Assembly: GCF_004101865.1 (NCBI RefSeq)
Contig: NZ_CP026118.1
Span: forward strand, 2,559,001-2,623,000
From: Halobacillus litoralis
Lineage (GTDB): Bacteria; Bacillota; Bacilli; Bacillales; Halobacillaceae
Direction: 5' to 3'
Length of the DNA stretch: 64,000 bases
Below are positions 1 to 7,867 of this stretch, piece after piece. Numbering within the stretch: the stretch's first letter is position 1; each line of letters opens with the position of its first letter. Made by a program: the position numbers and the translations under genes. The notes beneath the pieces were generated by a model. The model had not been told where the DNA came from, did not search any database, and saw only the letters and a list, made by a program, of their open reading frames with translations.

Positions 1-150
1 AGTGATGCATCAGCGACTCCGAGGTTCCTCGAAAACTGGAAGTTGTGGATCGGTGTCGCTTTTGTACTCATCGCCATTGCGTACACCATTCCGCTGACCG
101 ATATGATTCAACATGCACCCCCAGGATCAGGCCGTTTTCAAACATGGTAA
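1..150 (+). CDS. b(o/a)3-type cytochrome c oxidase subunit I, C-terminal end (partial)
   Basis: This is the last 49 codons of a gene that begins before the window, open in frame 1 and ending at TAA 148-150. The peptide holds one hydrophobic segment (WIGVAFVLIAIAYTIPL) followed by a short soluble tail ending GRFQTW. It resembles the last transmembrane helix and tail of Bacillus ba3-type heme-copper oxidase subunit I (CbaB), the catalytic subunit of a terminal oxidase in the cytoplasmic membrane. The family call rests on recognising this C-terminus only; the heme and copper ligands lie outside the window. A 30-residue membrane peptide follows 15 bp downstream with its own ribosome binding site. 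Confidence 0.6.
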   Translation, partial: SDASATPRFLENWKLWIGVAFVLIAIAYTIPLTDMIQHAPPGSGRFQTW

Positions 151-165
151 AGGAGGAGATCAGCT

Positions 166-258
166 ATGACTTTTTCATTTGCTTTTACGCTATCATTCAT
201 CCTGGTATTAATTGTACTTACTACGATTCTTGTAGAACTCCAAACAGAAGAAGAATAA
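166..258 (+). CDS. 30-residue single-span membrane peptide downstream of the oxidase
   Basis: A short reading frame starts at ATG 166 and stops at TAA 256-258. A strong ribosome binding site (AGGAGGAG, about 150-158) sits at suitable spacing. The peptide begins MTFSFAFTLSFILVLIVLTT, one transmembrane helix, and ends in a short acidic tail (QTEEE). Position right behind an oxidase subunit I gene and in front of the operon terminator suggests a small accessory subunit of the oxidase. Tiny single-helix subunits are known in ba3/cbb3 oxidases (for example subunit IIa of Thermus ba3), but I cannot show homology from the sequence. Translation is well supported by the ribosome binding site; the function is inference. 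Confidence 0.55.
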   Translation: MTFSFAFTLSFILVLIVLTTILVELQTEEE

Positions 259-297
259 GAAAACGGCCGGATACAATATTCCGGCCGTTTTCTTATT
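256..297 (+). terminator. Rho-independent terminator of the oxidase operon
   Basis: A perfect 15-bp stem (256-270 with 281-295, GC core AACGGCCGG/CCGGCCGTT) encloses a 10-nt loop and begins at the stop codon of the 30-residue peptide. Its 3' arm is T-rich. Confidence 0.85.
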
Positions 298-626
298 CTA
301 TTTCCGGGGAAATAAAAGAAGGAGAATCCTTCATTTTTGGTACTTACTTTGAGTTTTGTCGAAAAAGTGAGAATCGAGTAATTTTATCTATACTTACAAA
401 CAATGTAATACCGGAAGTCTATAAATCTCATTCCATTGCGTCTGAATGGCGACGCCACTATGGGAGAAATGGCTTTCAACTAGGTCTGTAGTTTCATTTT
501 TTTAATGCAACTCATTGATACAAGCGTTAAGAATGTGTCAGAGTTTTCAAAGTATTACTTGAGTGGTACAAAAAGATGTTCAAATAGGGTAGAATAGGGT
601 AATGTAAATTTAACGGAGGTTTTACA
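298..626. other. Intergenic region, no gene seen
   Basis: About 330 bp between the oxidase terminator and ltaS. It contains no reading frame with a convincing ribosome binding site. A possible weak sigma-A promoter for ltaS is TACAAA (567-572), 17 nt, TAGAAT (590-595); the -35 match is poor. The ltaS ribosome binding site ACGGAGGT is near 612-619. Confidence 0.4.
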
Positions 627-2552
627 ATGTTTACAAAGAATAAATATTTTAATAAAAAAACTGGATTAAAACTATTAGTCTATGCCGTTGTCATAGGTAT
701 GTTCTGGCTGAAAATGTCTTATATACAAAGTAACATCTTTTCTTTGAATGTAGAAAATGCTAATGAAGCTAGCATTCTGGCATTCAACCCATTGAGCAGT
801 ATCTTCCTGATCTTTGGTCTCGGGATTTTGCTCGGTGGGCGCAGAGGAATGTTCGTATCTTATATACTGGGCTCTCTTCTTCTGTATGTAAACATTCTTT
901 TTTACCGCGAGTATAGCGATTTCATTACAATACCTATGTTGAATCAAGTTGCGAACTTAGCAGACTTGGGTGGAAGTATCGGCACAATTCTTAATTATTC
1001 CGATATTCTTCTATTCGTCGATGTCCTTATTGCTGCTTTCCTACTGTTTTATTTGAAACCTTCGCGCTTTCAAGCATTCAAACCTAAGCGAAGAGAAGGT
1101 ATCATTTTAGCGGTTGTGGCGATTCCTCTATTCATCGTCAACTTACAGTGGGCGGAAACAGAACGGACGGATTTATTGGAGCGTACTTTTGACCGTAACA
1201 TGCTTGTTAAATACATTGGTGTAATCAACTATCATGTATATGATGCAGTACTTCAAGGTAAGACCGAAATGAAAAAGACTCTTGCTGATAGTAACGAACT
1301 TGTTCCTGCCATTAACTATTTGAATGAAAATAAAAAGAAAGACAGTAACCATCTAGAAGGGGTGGCAGAAGGGAAGAACGTAATTGCCATTTCTTTGGAG
1401 AGTACTCAGACCTTCGTGGTAGATAATACCCTTCATGGCGAAGAATTGACTCCTTATTTCAATGATTTGAAAGAAGAAGGCGCCTATTTCGATAATTTCT
1501 ATCATCAGGTCAAACAAGGACGTACCTCTGACTCTGAATTTCTACTGGCGAATTCCTTGTATCCATTGAACAGAGGTGCCGTTTTCTTTACACACTCTGG
1601 TAATGAATACGAAGCACTGCCAAGTTTGTTAAGTGAAAATGGGTACTTCACAAATGTGATGCATGCCAATGACAAAACATTTTGGAACAGGAATGTTATG
1701 TATGATTCCCTTGGATATGATGATTTCATCTCGAAGGAAGATTACGAAGTGACTCAGGAAAAATCTCATGGCTGGGGTTATTTGGATGAGTACTTCTTTG
1801 AAGATTCCCTGAATAAGATGAAAGATATGGATAAACCATTTTTCTCAAAAATGATTACATTGACGAATCATTATCCATTTACACTTCCTGAAGAAAAGAA
1901 ATATATTGAAGAGGGCGAAACAAGCAGTGGTACATTAAACCGCTATTTCCAAACGATTCGCTATCAGGATGAAGCTTTAAAACAATTCGTAGAAAACTTC
2001 AAGGACTCTAAACTCTATGATAATACTATTCTTGTGATTTATGGGGACCACTTTGGTATTTCAGAGAATCACAAAGAAGCTATGGGTGAATATTTAGGAA
2101 AAGACATCAATGACTTTGAGCAATTCCAATTACAGCGTGTACCATTACTGATTTATGGTAAAGGAATAGAACCACAAGAGAATCACACAGTGGGTGGTCA
2201 AATCGACCTCCGCCCGACATTGACGAACTTGTTGGGAATAGAAGATGAAAATCCTATCCAATTCGGTAATGACTTGATGGACAAAGACCGAAGAGAGTTA
2301 ATGATCACCCGCGATGGTGACTTTGCAAATGAGGAATATGTCGGGATTCAGGGTGCATGTTACGATAGAGAAACAGGGAATCCTGCTGAAGATGGGGCTT
2401 GTGAGGAAGGTTTCGACGCCGCACAAGAGGAGTTGGAAATCTCAGACTCCATCATCTATGGTGACTTACTACGTTATTTAGATGAAACAGAAATGGTGAA
2501 TTCAGAAGAACAACAAGCGTCTTCCGAAGAAAAAGGCAGCGTTCAGCCTTAA
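627..2552 (+). CDS. ltaS: Lipoteichoic acid synthase (LtaS-type polyglycerolphosphate transferase)
   Basis: A 641-residue polytopic membrane enzyme that polymerises glycerol phosphate from phosphatidylglycerol onto the glycolipid anchor of lipoteichoic acid, outside the membrane. The N-terminal ~200 residues hold about five transmembrane helices (around 13-30, 52-70, 76-92, 125-143, 157-173), followed by the extracellular alkaline-phosphatase-like sulfatase domain. Visible active-site elements are Glu258 in SLEST, the nucleophile Thr300 in GRTSDSEF, and the metal motif YGDHFG. The start has a good ribosome binding site (ACGGAGG). The length is typical for the family. It is monocistronic, with a terminator directly after. 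The LtaS/YfnI/YqgS paralogues cannot be separated by eye, so the symbol marks the family. Confidence 0.93.
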   Translation: MFTKNKYFNKKTGLKLLVYAVVIGMFWLKMSYIQSNIFSLNVENANEASILAFNPLSSIFLIFGLGILLGGRRGMFVSYILGSLLLYVNILFYREYSDFITIPMLNQVANLADLGGSIGTILNYSDILLFVDVLIAAFLLFYLKPSRFQAFKPKRREGIILAVVAIPLFIVNLQWAETERTDLLERTFDRNMLVKYIGVINYHVYDAVLQGKTEMKKTLADSNELVPAINYLNENKKKDSNHLEGVAEGKNVIAISLESTQTFVVDNTLHGEELTPYFNDLKEEGAYFDNFYHQVKQGRTSDSEFLLANSLYPLNRGAVFFTHSGNEYEALPSLLSENGYFTNVMHANDKTFWNRNVMYDSLGYDDFISKEDYEVTQEKSHGWGYLDEYFFEDSLNKMKDMDKPFFSKMITLTNHYPFTLPEEKKYIEEGETSSGTLNRYFQTIRYQDEALKQFVENFKDSKLYDNTILVIYGDHFGISENHKEAMGEYLGKDINDFEQFQLQRVPLLIYGKGIEPQENHTVGGQIDLRPTLTNLLGIEDENPIQFGNDLMDKDRRELMITRDGDFANEEYVGIQGACYDRETGNPAEDGACEEGFDAAQEELEISDSIIYGDLLRYLDETEMVNSEEQQASSEEKGSVQP

Positions 2553-2560
2553 TATAAGCG

Positions 2561-2605
2561 AAAGAAGCACTTCAATCAGCAAATGAATTGGAGTGCTTCT
2601 TTTAT
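2561..2605 (+). terminator. Rho-independent terminator of ltaS
   Basis: AAAGAAGCACT (2561-2571) pairs with AGTGCTTCTTT ending near 2602, extended by the TCAAT/ATTGG region, and is followed by a T run. Confidence 0.8.
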
Positions 2606-2800
2606 AATTAAAATAGGGTTGGAGCATAAGGGGCATGTAAAGGAAATCTTGTATTTCATTCATGATATACTCACTCTTTTGGTATTAGTGCATCATGGGA
2701 GCGTTGGGATAGCGCACGCCTATTCCCACCCGTACAATCTTCCTGAACGGGTAATAATGAAAAAGCGGGAAACCGATAATAGATTCCTTGCTCGTATGGT

Positions 2801-3577
2801 TTAAAATATATCTGACCACACTTTGATGGTGGTTCCTAAAATGAGAAGAGCCAAAATCATTTGAAGCACTTTCGTATTCACCTTTTTACCAGCGATCGCT
2901 CCAAGAGGTGCAGCAATCAGGCTGGCAACAACCATAATGGCTGCTGGGAAGTATTCCACTTGCCCTGTTGTTACCTTTCCTACTGTTGCACCAATCGAAG
3001 AAATCAACGTGATTGCTAATGAAGATGCGATTGTCATTCTTGTCGGGATTTTTAAAACAACAAGCATGATAGGGACGAGCAGGAACGCGCCGGCAGCGCC
3101 TACGATGCCGGCCCCAACCCCAACGATTAATGCTAAGGAAGCCGCTAACCAGCGGTTGAATTCCACCTTATCCAATGCTTGATCGTCAATTCCTTTTTTC
3201 GGGATGAACATCATAACCGTAGCAATCAAGGCCAGAATACCATAAACAATATTAATGCCACCTTCACTCATGAGTCTAGAACCAAAGCCCCCAACAAAGC
3301 TGCCGATTAAAATACTAATTCCCATGTAGAGGATAAGGGATTTATTTAAATACCCACCTTTGCGATATGCCCACACCCCTCCGATGGTAGCGAAGAAAAC
3401 CTGCACGGCACTTATTCCTGATACCTCATGGGCCGTGAAAGCTGTGAAACCTACCATTGATGGGATATAGAGAAGCAAAGGGTACTTAATGATCGAACCC
3501 CCGATTCCGAGCATTCCTGAAATGTAAGAACCGATAAAACCAATAAGAAAAATGGTGATAATTAATCCAAGTTCCAT
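2801..3577 (-). CDS. TauE/SafE-family sulfite/sulfur-compound exporter (YrkJ-like)
   Basis: A 258-residue, highly hydrophobic protein with about eight predicted membrane helices. The family features are the N-terminal [19 protein letters not shown] and the mid-protein repeat [17 protein letters not shown]. TauE/SafE proteins move sulfite, organosulfonates or related sulfur anions across the cytoplasmic membrane. The gene is the last of the minus-strand sulfur operon (CstR, DsrE, rhodanese, TusA-rhodanese, rhodanese-dioxygenase, TusA), matching the yrkE-yrkJ order of Bacillus subtilis. It therefore probably exports sulfite or thiosulfate made by the upstream dioxygenase and rhodaneses. The ATG at 3577 is preceded by AAGGAGG. 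A hairpin with a T run lies just upstream, so expression may depend on read-through. Confidence 0.85.
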   Translation of the reverse strand: MELGLIITIFLIGFIGSYISGMLGIGGSIIKYPLLLYIPSMVGFTAFTAHEVSGISAVQVFFATIGGVWAYRKGGYLNKSLILYMGISILIGSFVGGFGSRLMSEGGINIVYGILALIATVMMFIPKKGIDDQALDKVEFNRWLAASLALIVGVGAGIVGAAGAFLLVPIMLVVLKIPTRMTIASSLAITLISSIGATVGKVTTGQVEYFPAAIMVVASLIAAPLGAIAGKKVNTKVLQMILALLILGTTIKVWSDIF

Positions 3578-3595
3578 AACAATGTCGACCTCCTT

Positions 3596-3628
3596 AAAAA
3601 AGGGAACCTCGAGCGGTCCCCTTTTTTT
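3596..3628 (-). terminator. Attenuator-like terminator between tusA and the TauE gene
   Basis: A 13-bp stem (3596-3608 with 3615-3627, one G-U pair) has A/T runs on both sides, so it can terminate in either direction. On the minus strand it sits after tusA and touches the ribosome binding site of the TauE gene, so it may set reduced expression of the exporter rather than end the operon. Confidence 0.6.
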
Positions 3629-3661
3629 ATAATAATGTTAACTACCTGCCTGCGCCTGAAA

Positions 3662-3892
3662 TTATTCGCCTTTTTGAATCCAGAACTTGAATATGCCGTT
3701 ATCTTCTTCGTGTTGCAAAAGTTCGTGGCCTCCTGATTTCGCCCATGCCGTCAAGTCACTCTTAGCTCCTTGGTCTGTCGCTTGAATCTCAAGAACCTCG
3801 CCGGTTTCGATCTCTTTCATTGCTTTCTTAGTTTTTACAATAGGCATTGGGCAAGCTAATCCTTTTGCATCTAATACTTTAGTTACGTTCAT
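3662..3892 (-). CDS. TusA-family sulfurtransferase (YrkI-like)
   Basis: A 76-residue single-domain TusA protein. The sulfur-carrier motif DAKGLACPMP is present with Cys14 as the persulfide-bearing residue; beta strands follow with EVLEIQATD and a helix AKSDLTAWAKSGGH. TusA proteins accept sulfane sulfur on the Cys of CPMP and pass it between rhodaneses, DsrE-type proteins and end acceptors in the cytoplasm. The start ATG 3892 has GGAGG 8 nt upstream. It lies between the rhodanese-dioxygenase gene and the TauE exporter, and resembles the TusA half of the fusion protein encoded at 5125-5697, probably by duplication. Confidence 0.9.
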   Translation of the reverse strand: MNVTKVLDAKGLACPMPIVKTKKAMKEIETGEVLEIQATDQGAKSDLTAWAKSGGHELLQHEEDNGIFKFWIQKGE

Positions 3893-3925
3893 AATTAAAT
3901 ACCTCCAAATAAAGTTTGTTTAGAA

Positions 3926-3945
3926 GCACCCGTATGAACGGGTGC
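3926..3945 (-). other. Intercistronic hairpin
   Basis: A perfect 7-bp GC-rich inverted repeat (GCACCCG 3926-3932, CGGGTGC 3939-3945) lies between the dioxygenase gene and tusA. There is no T run, so it is more likely an mRNA-processing or stability hairpin than a terminator. Confidence 0.4.
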
Positions 3946-3958
3946 ATTCAGTATTGAT

Positions 3959-5086
3959 TCATCTAACTGCGCAACGGTTCGGCCCGACTTCCATTTCACG
4001 TTGTTCCTCGCTATCTGGTGTGAGTTTACCCATGTTCGTTTCGCGGATTTCTTTGTATGCATTCGGTTGTGGTGGCAAGTTTTCTGTCACCATTTTTCTG
4101 AATTCATCCTGATCATCAATGTTCAAGCCATGGTTTTTTGCATACACAGAAGCTAACTTCGCAGCAACCGTACCATCTTCATTCAACTCCTCCATGATCA
4201 TGAAGTGAGCTGGTAGGACGATCAAATCATCTGAGAGTTCTTTATAGCGTGTATAAAGAGTTTCTCTCAAATCCATCACCCAGTCGCCCGCTTTTCCAGC
4301 CAGGTCGGGGCGGCCGATAGAATCGATGAACAGGATATCCCCTGTCATCAAGTATTGATTATCCACGACGAATGAAGTGGAGCCTTTTGTGTGTCCTGGG
4401 GAATACAATGCTTGAATATCAATGTTGGTATTGCCTACAGTTACTTGGTCGCCATCACGCAATGGTTGATAGTCAAAAATGACTTCACCTGCATCTTCAG
4501 GAGGCAGCCAGTAAGCCGCACCTGTCTGCTCGGCAATTTTGATCCCGCCTGAAATATGGTCGGCGTGCAAGTGTGTGTCAAAGACATTTGTAATCTCTAC
4601 ACCCAAGTCTTTGGCGAAATCTATATAGATGTCTGTCATACGGGTGGAATCGATGATAGCAGCTTCCCCGTTGGATACAACCATATAGGATAGACAGCCC
4701 TTACCGATACGGACGAATTGATAGAGTGCTCCGCCATCATTCAAGTCGTTGATTTTGATTGGCTCAAGATGTTCACTCCAGGCTTTCATCCCGCCTTCTA
4801 GTGAGTACACTGTCAGTCCTTCTTCAATCAACATTTCAGCAACCATTTGAGATGATCCACCTTTAGCACAAACGACGACAACATCTTTGTCTTTTGGCAG
4901 TTGGCCCAAGATTTCTTCTACACCGTCAAGAAGATCGAAGTAAGGAACGTTCAAGTAAGAAAAGCTCTCGCTTTCAATCTTCCAGTCTTGATAAGCATCT
5001 TCTGTTCGCACATCTAAAACAAACAACTCTTCCTTGTTCAACACTTTATCCGTTATTTCTTTAACCGTCATGTTTTTCACAGTCAT
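3959..5086 (-). CDS. Rhodanese - metallo-beta-lactamase persulfide dioxygenase fusion (YrkH-like)
   Basis: A 375-residue protein with an N-terminal rhodanese domain (about 1-110, active-site Cys73 in VVCAKGGSS) and a C-terminal metallo-beta-lactamase-fold domain (about 120-330). The latter has the metal motif [11 protein letters not shown] (His172, His174, Asp176, His177), a further His in YSPGHTKGS and Asp in MTGDILFID. This is the ETHE1/CstB-like persulfide dioxygenase signature; these non-heme iron enzymes oxidise glutathione-, bacillithiol- or CoA-persulfide to sulfite. The rhodanese half may supply the persulfide or convert sulfite to thiosulfate. The order (rhodanese first) is the reverse of Staphylococcus CstB. 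The ATG at 5086 has a GGGGG ribosome binding site that overlaps a CstR-type operator (5093-5107). Confidence 0.88.
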   Translation of the reverse strand: MTVKNMTVKEITDKVLNKEELFVLDVRTEDAYQDWKIESESFSYLNVPYFDLLDGVEEILGQLPKDKDVVVVCAKGGSSQMVAEMLIEEGLTVYSLEGGMKAWSEHLEPIKINDLNDGGALYQFVRIGKGCLSYMVVSNGEAAIIDSTRMTDIYIDFAKDLGVEITNVFDTHLHADHISGGIKIAEQTGAAYWLPPEDAGEVIFDYQPLRDGDQVTVGNTNIDIQALYSPGHTKGSTSFVVDNQYLMTGDILFIDSIGRPDLAGKAGDWVMDLRETLYTRYKELSDDLIVLPAHFMIMEELNEDGTVAAKLASVYAKNHGLNIDDQDEFRKMVTENLPPQPNAYKEIRETNMGKLTPDSEEQREMEVGPNRCAVR

Positions 5087-5092
5087 TCAATT

Positions 5093-5107
5093 TACCCCCT
5101 AAGGTAT
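5093..5107. promoter_or_regulatory. CstR-type operator upstream of the rhodanese-dioxygenase gene
   Basis: TACC-N6-GGTAT, with the same half-site spacing as the sites at 6913 and 8645. It overlaps the ribosome binding site of the gene that starts at 5086, so bound repressor could affect an internal promoter or act as a roadblock. Confidence 0.5.
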
Positions 5108-5124
5108 TATTTTTCTTAAAAAAA

Positions 5125-5697
5125 TTATTGATTAAGAGAGGTTGTTTCTCCAGACCATCCACTCATGCCTGGAACTACATTATAAACATTTTCAAACCCT
5201 TTATCTGAGAGCTTCTGGGCAGCAAGGTCACTACGGCTGCCTGTACGGCATACAACGTAGACGTTCTTTGATCGATCGAGTTCCTCTATTCGTCCATCCA
5301 ACTCACCAAGAGGGATGGAGTGGGCTTCAGGAATGTGTTCAAACGCATATTCGGCAGCTTCACGCACATCTAACAAAAGCGAGTCCTCCCCTACGCGTAA
5401 TGACTCTAAATCTTCATTGCTGACCACGTTCGGATGCTTCTTATCTTGTTCATCTTCGTCATCATTTGCTTTACGCACATAGTGTTTAAGAACATCGTTT
5501 TCCTCTATCGTGCCCAAGTACTGGTGCCCAGAGCTTTTTGCCCATGCCTGCAGGTCTGCTTTCGATCCCTTATCTGTCGCCTGGATTTCCAGTACTTGAC
5601 CTGCTTCAAGGTCTTTGATCGTTTTCTTCGTTTTCACGATTGGCATGGGACAAGCTAACCCTTTTGCATCTAACGTAAAATCTGTTTTCAGTTCCAT
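5125..5697 (-). CDS. yrkF: TusA - rhodanese fusion sulfurtransferase (YrkF-like)
   Basis: A 190-residue fusion: a TusA domain (1-75, Cys16 in KGLACPMP), an acidic linker around residue 80 (NDDEDEQDKK), and a rhodanese domain (about 90-185) with active-site Cys150 in VCRTGSRS. The same architecture is known for Bacillus subtilis YrkF. It would relay sulfane sulfur from the rhodanese to the TusA cysteine in one chain. I chose ATG 5697, which has a TAGGAGGA ribosome binding site; an upstream in-frame ATG (5721) lacks one and lies inside an operator-like sequence. The TusA half is very similar to the stand-alone protein at 3662-3892. Confidence 0.9.
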   Translation of the reverse strand: MELKTDFTLDAKGLACPMPIVKTKKTIKDLEAGQVLEIQATDKGSKADLQAWAKSSGHQYLGTIEENDVLKHYVRKANDDEDEQDKKHPNVVSNEDLESLRVGEDSLLLDVREAAEYAFEHIPEAHSIPLGELDGRIEELDRSKNVYVVCRTGSRSDLAAQKLSDKGFENVYNVVPGMSGWSGETTSLNQ

Positions 5698-5713
5698 TAT
5701 TAGATTCCTCCTA

Positions 5714-5729
5714 TAACCCATTAGGGTAT
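5714..5729. promoter_or_regulatory. CstR-type operator upstream of the TusA-rhodanese gene
   Basis: TAACC-N6-GGTAT (5714-5729), also readable as ACCC-ATTA-GGGT. It sits a few bases upstream of the ribosome binding site of the gene starting at 5697. Confidence 0.5.
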
Positions 5730-5743
5730 AAATTTATTTAAAA

Positions 5744-6040
5744 TTATTCGGTTGCACCTTCCCAACTCATCATGCCGCCTTCCATATTTGTCACATCGAA
5801 TCCTTTTTCTTCAAGGATTTGTGTGGCACGCCCGCTGCGGCCACCGGATCGGCATATCATGATATAAGGGGTGGCTTGATCTAGTTCACCAGAACGTTCT
5901 TCAACAGACCCTAATGGAATATGTTTGGCTCCTGGAATTTTTCCTTCAGTTACTTCATCATCTTCCCGTACATCGATCATGTTCAAAGTTATTCCTTGTG
6001 ATAGTTGTTTTTCTACGTCTTTAGCTGTCAATGTTTTCAT
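5744..6040 (-). CDS. Single-domain rhodanese
   Basis: A 98-residue rhodanese-fold protein with active-site Cys63 in ICRSGGRS, whose loop shape (CRSGGRS) is typical of thiosulfate/persulfide sulfurtransferases. The N-terminus carries the usual IDVRE motif. It would move sulfane sulfur between small thiols and the TusA/DsrE partners encoded beside it. The start ATG 6040 follows AGGAGAGG. It lies between the DsrE-family gene and the TusA-rhodanese fusion, with short gaps on both sides, so it is probably co-transcribed with them. Confidence 0.9.
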   Translation of the reverse strand: MKTLTAKDVEKQLSQGITLNMIDVREDDEVTEGKIPGAKHIPLGSVEERSGELDQATPYIMICRSGGRSGRATQILEEKGFDVTNMEGGMMSWEGATE

Positions 6041-6057
6041 GATTTTCCTCTCCTTTT

Positions 6058-6537
6058 TTAAATAAACAGATTCACATTGCCGTTTTCAGCATCTGCTAAA
6101 TAAGCGGCCACACCTGCATATTCGATTTCATCAAGCAGTTCTTCTTTTTGTAAACCTAAAAGGTCCATCGTCATTGTACACGCTACAAGGTTTATTTCTT
6201 GTTCCTGCGCCATTTCAATGAGGTCTGGAAGAGGCACTGCATTGTGTTTTTTCATGACATCCTTAATCATTTTAGGACCGAAGCCAGCGAAATTCATTTT
6301 TGAGATGCCCATTTTATTTGCACCTCGTGGCATCATTTTCCCGAACATTTTTTCTACAAAATTTTTCTTCACCGTAATGTTTTCATCCTTGCGTAGAGCA
6401 TTCAGTCCCCAAAAGGTGTGAAAAATAGTTACCTCATGGTCGTAGGCGGCGGCTCCGTTAGCGATGATGTAAGCGGCCATTGCTTTGTCATAATCACCGC
6501 TGAATAAAATGATATTTGTCTTTTTTGTTTCTGACAT
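6058..6537 (-). CDS. yrkE: DsrE/DsrF-like sulfur-relay protein (YrkE-like)
   Basis: A 159-residue DsrE/F/DrsH-family protein. The N-terminal strand NIILFSGDYDKAMAAYIIAN, the Met/Gly/Lys-rich middle (KMFGKMMPRGANKMG), and the conserved Cys in VACTMTMDLLG near residue 120 fit the large cytoplasmic DsrE-like subgroup found with TusA and rhodaneses. These proteins carry sulfane sulfur on the conserved cysteine. I chose ATG 6537, which lies 7 nt from AAGGAGG; an ATG at 6543 is only 1 nt from it. It is the first gene after the regulator, with an operator-like site between them. Confidence 0.87.
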   Translation of the reverse strand: MSETKKTNIILFSGDYDKAMAAYIIANGAAAYDHEVTIFHTFWGLNALRKDENITVKKNFVEKMFGKMMPRGANKMGISKMNFAGFGPKMIKDVMKKHNAVPLPDLIEMAQEQEINLVACTMTMDLLGLQKEELLDEIEYAGVAAYLADAENGNVNLFI

Positions 6538-6560
6538 GTTCATCCTCCTTGCGAAATAGT

Positions 6561-6578
6561 TATACAGGTACGGGTATA
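6561..6578. promoter_or_regulatory. CstR-type operator between cstR and the DsrE gene
   Basis: TATACA-N6-GGTATA, an imperfect inverted repeat with the same N6 spacing as the other four sites. It lies in the 52-bp gap in front of the DsrE-like gene. Confidence 0.5.
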
Positions 6579-6594
6579 TTAAATGATAAAAAAA

Positions 6595-6852
6595 TTATCT
6601 GCTTTTGACTAGTAATTGAACAGCTTCGTTGATTGAATTCTCCTTATTTTCTTGATCGGCGGATTCGTGGATACACTCCACAAGGTTTGAGCTCACTACA
6701 TGCCCGATTGTGCGATCAATTGCTGTTCTGGAAGCAGAAAGCTGTGTGATGACATCTTTGCAGTCTTTATTTTCTTCCATCATTTTTAATACGCCCCGCA
6801 ACTGACCTTCCAGGCGCTTTACTCTGTTTTTCGTGGCGTCATTATATTCCAT
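6595..6852 (-). CDS. cstR: CsoR/CstR-family persulfide-responsive repressor (YrkD-like)
   Basis: An 85-residue all-helical DUF156 (CsoR/RcnR/FrmR) repressor. It has Cys31 (NKDCKD) and Cys60 (NLVEC), the positions used for di- to tetrasulfide cross-linking in Staphylococcus aureus CstR. The His found four residues before the second Cys in copper-sensing CsoR is replaced by Asn56, which argues for persulfide sensing rather than copper sensing. The start ATG 6852 follows GGGAGG with 9-nt spacing; an upstream start would add 18 residues not seen in the family. It heads the sulfur operon on the minus strand and its own promoter carries an operator in the spacer, implying autoregulation. Confidence 0.85.
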   Translation of the reverse strand: MEYNDATKNRVKRLEGQLRGVLKMMEENKDCKDVITQLSASRTAIDRTIGHVVSSNLVECIHESADQENKENSINEAVQLLVKSR

Positions 6853-6908
6853 CGGAAATGAGCCTCCCTTGTGAAATTTTTCTGTCGCTTGTGAACAGTA
6901 CACCACAC

Positions 6909-6937
6909 ATATTATACCCCGGCAGGTATATTGTCAA
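6909..6937 (-). promoter_or_regulatory. cstR promoter with CstR operator in the spacer
   Basis: On the minus strand: -35 TTGACA (6937-6932), 17-nt spacer, -10 TAATAT (6914-6909); TATAAT at 6916-6911 is an alternative with 15 nt. The inverted repeat TATACC-N6-GGTATA (6913-6930) fills the spacer, the classical place for repression. Confidence 0.7.
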
Positions 6938-7007
6938 CACCCGTGCACGTATTTTTTCGGATAATGAACGAATCGGCGTGAAAAGCTAAGAGTGAGGTGA
7001 TTGTACT

Positions 7008-7721
7008 GTGGATGTATGGATGGATACATTAAAAGTCATTGGGAGGATTGTAACAATCTTGCCATTACTGTTAGGCGTGGGAATTTTTATGGGGAAACGT
7101 TCAATAGGAGAATTACCGGTCTTCGATTTCCTTGTAGTCCTTGTTCTGGGCTCTGTAGTGGGTGCGGACATTGCCGACCCTAAAATCAACCATATTCATA
7201 CCGTTACCGCTATTATTATGATTGCGCTATTGCAGAAGTTCATCATCAGGATCAAATTGAAAAATCCTCATATCGGTAAGATGCTGACTTTTGAGCCCAC
7301 TGTTGTGGTTTATGAAGGTGAGATGATTGATAAGAATTTAAAACGCATCCACTATTCTATTGATAACATTACCCAAATGTTAAGAGAGAATGAGGTCTTC
7401 CATATATCAGATGTTGAACTTGCCATTGTTGAACCCAATGGCCAATTATCCGTTAAGTTAAAAGTGGAGAACGAGGGAGTCACCCGTGGGGACATGGGTA
7501 TTTTAATTGGGGGCGGGGGTTATGATATTCCGATCATTTTAGATGGAATACTTCAAAAGGACCTGCTTAAGCGTTTGAACCGTAATGAAGAATGGGTGAG
7601 CGCTGAGCTTGGCGACCATCAAGTTTCAGATGTTTTTTATGGGGCTGTCACTAATGAAGGTGAATTGTATTTTTCATTAAAAGGAAAAGATGCAGATTCA
7701 CTGCCGCCTATCGAGCATTAA
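7008..7721 (+). CDS. DUF421 (YetF-like) membrane protein
   Basis: A 237-residue protein. The first ~80 residues hold about three membrane helices (VIGRIVTILPLLLGVGIFMG, FDFLVVLVLGSVVGADI, VTAIIMIALLQKFII). A cytoplasmic DUF421/YetF domain follows, with the typical KRSIGELPVFDFLV and a C-terminal alpha/beta part. Bacillus has several such paralogues, some spore-associated; the biochemical role is not known. The GTG start at 7008 is chosen because GAGGTG lies 8 nt upstream. It is divergent from cstR. The frame continues open for 36 codons after the stop codon, ending before the repeat element. Confidence 0.8.
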   Translation: MDVWMDTLKVIGRIVTILPLLLGVGIFMGKRSIGELPVFDFLVVLVLGSVVGADIADPKINHIHTVTAIIMIALLQKFIIRIKLKNPHIGKMLTFEPTVVVYEGEMIDKNLKRIHYSIDNITQMLRENEVFHISDVELAIVEPNGQLSVKLKVENEGVTRGDMGILIGGGGYDIPIILDGILQKDLLKRLNRNEEWVSAELGDHQVSDVFYGAVTNEGELYFSLKGKDADSLPPIEH

Positions 7722-7867
7722 ATAGAGCGCAAACTCTATGATGCCCATGATATGCTTAAGGACATGCGTATAGTAACGAAATTCCTTCACGAAACGGATG
7801 AATTTATGGGGCATGGCCCAATCCCGCACTAACAGCCGAACCTATATAAAAGCCGCGAAATCGGAGA

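Noticed and set aside
45..491. 148-codon open frame on the plus strand across the oxidase end
   Set aside because: It runs through the oxidase tail, the small peptide and the terminator in another frame, has no ribosome binding site and reads as random Cys/His/Arg-rich sequence.
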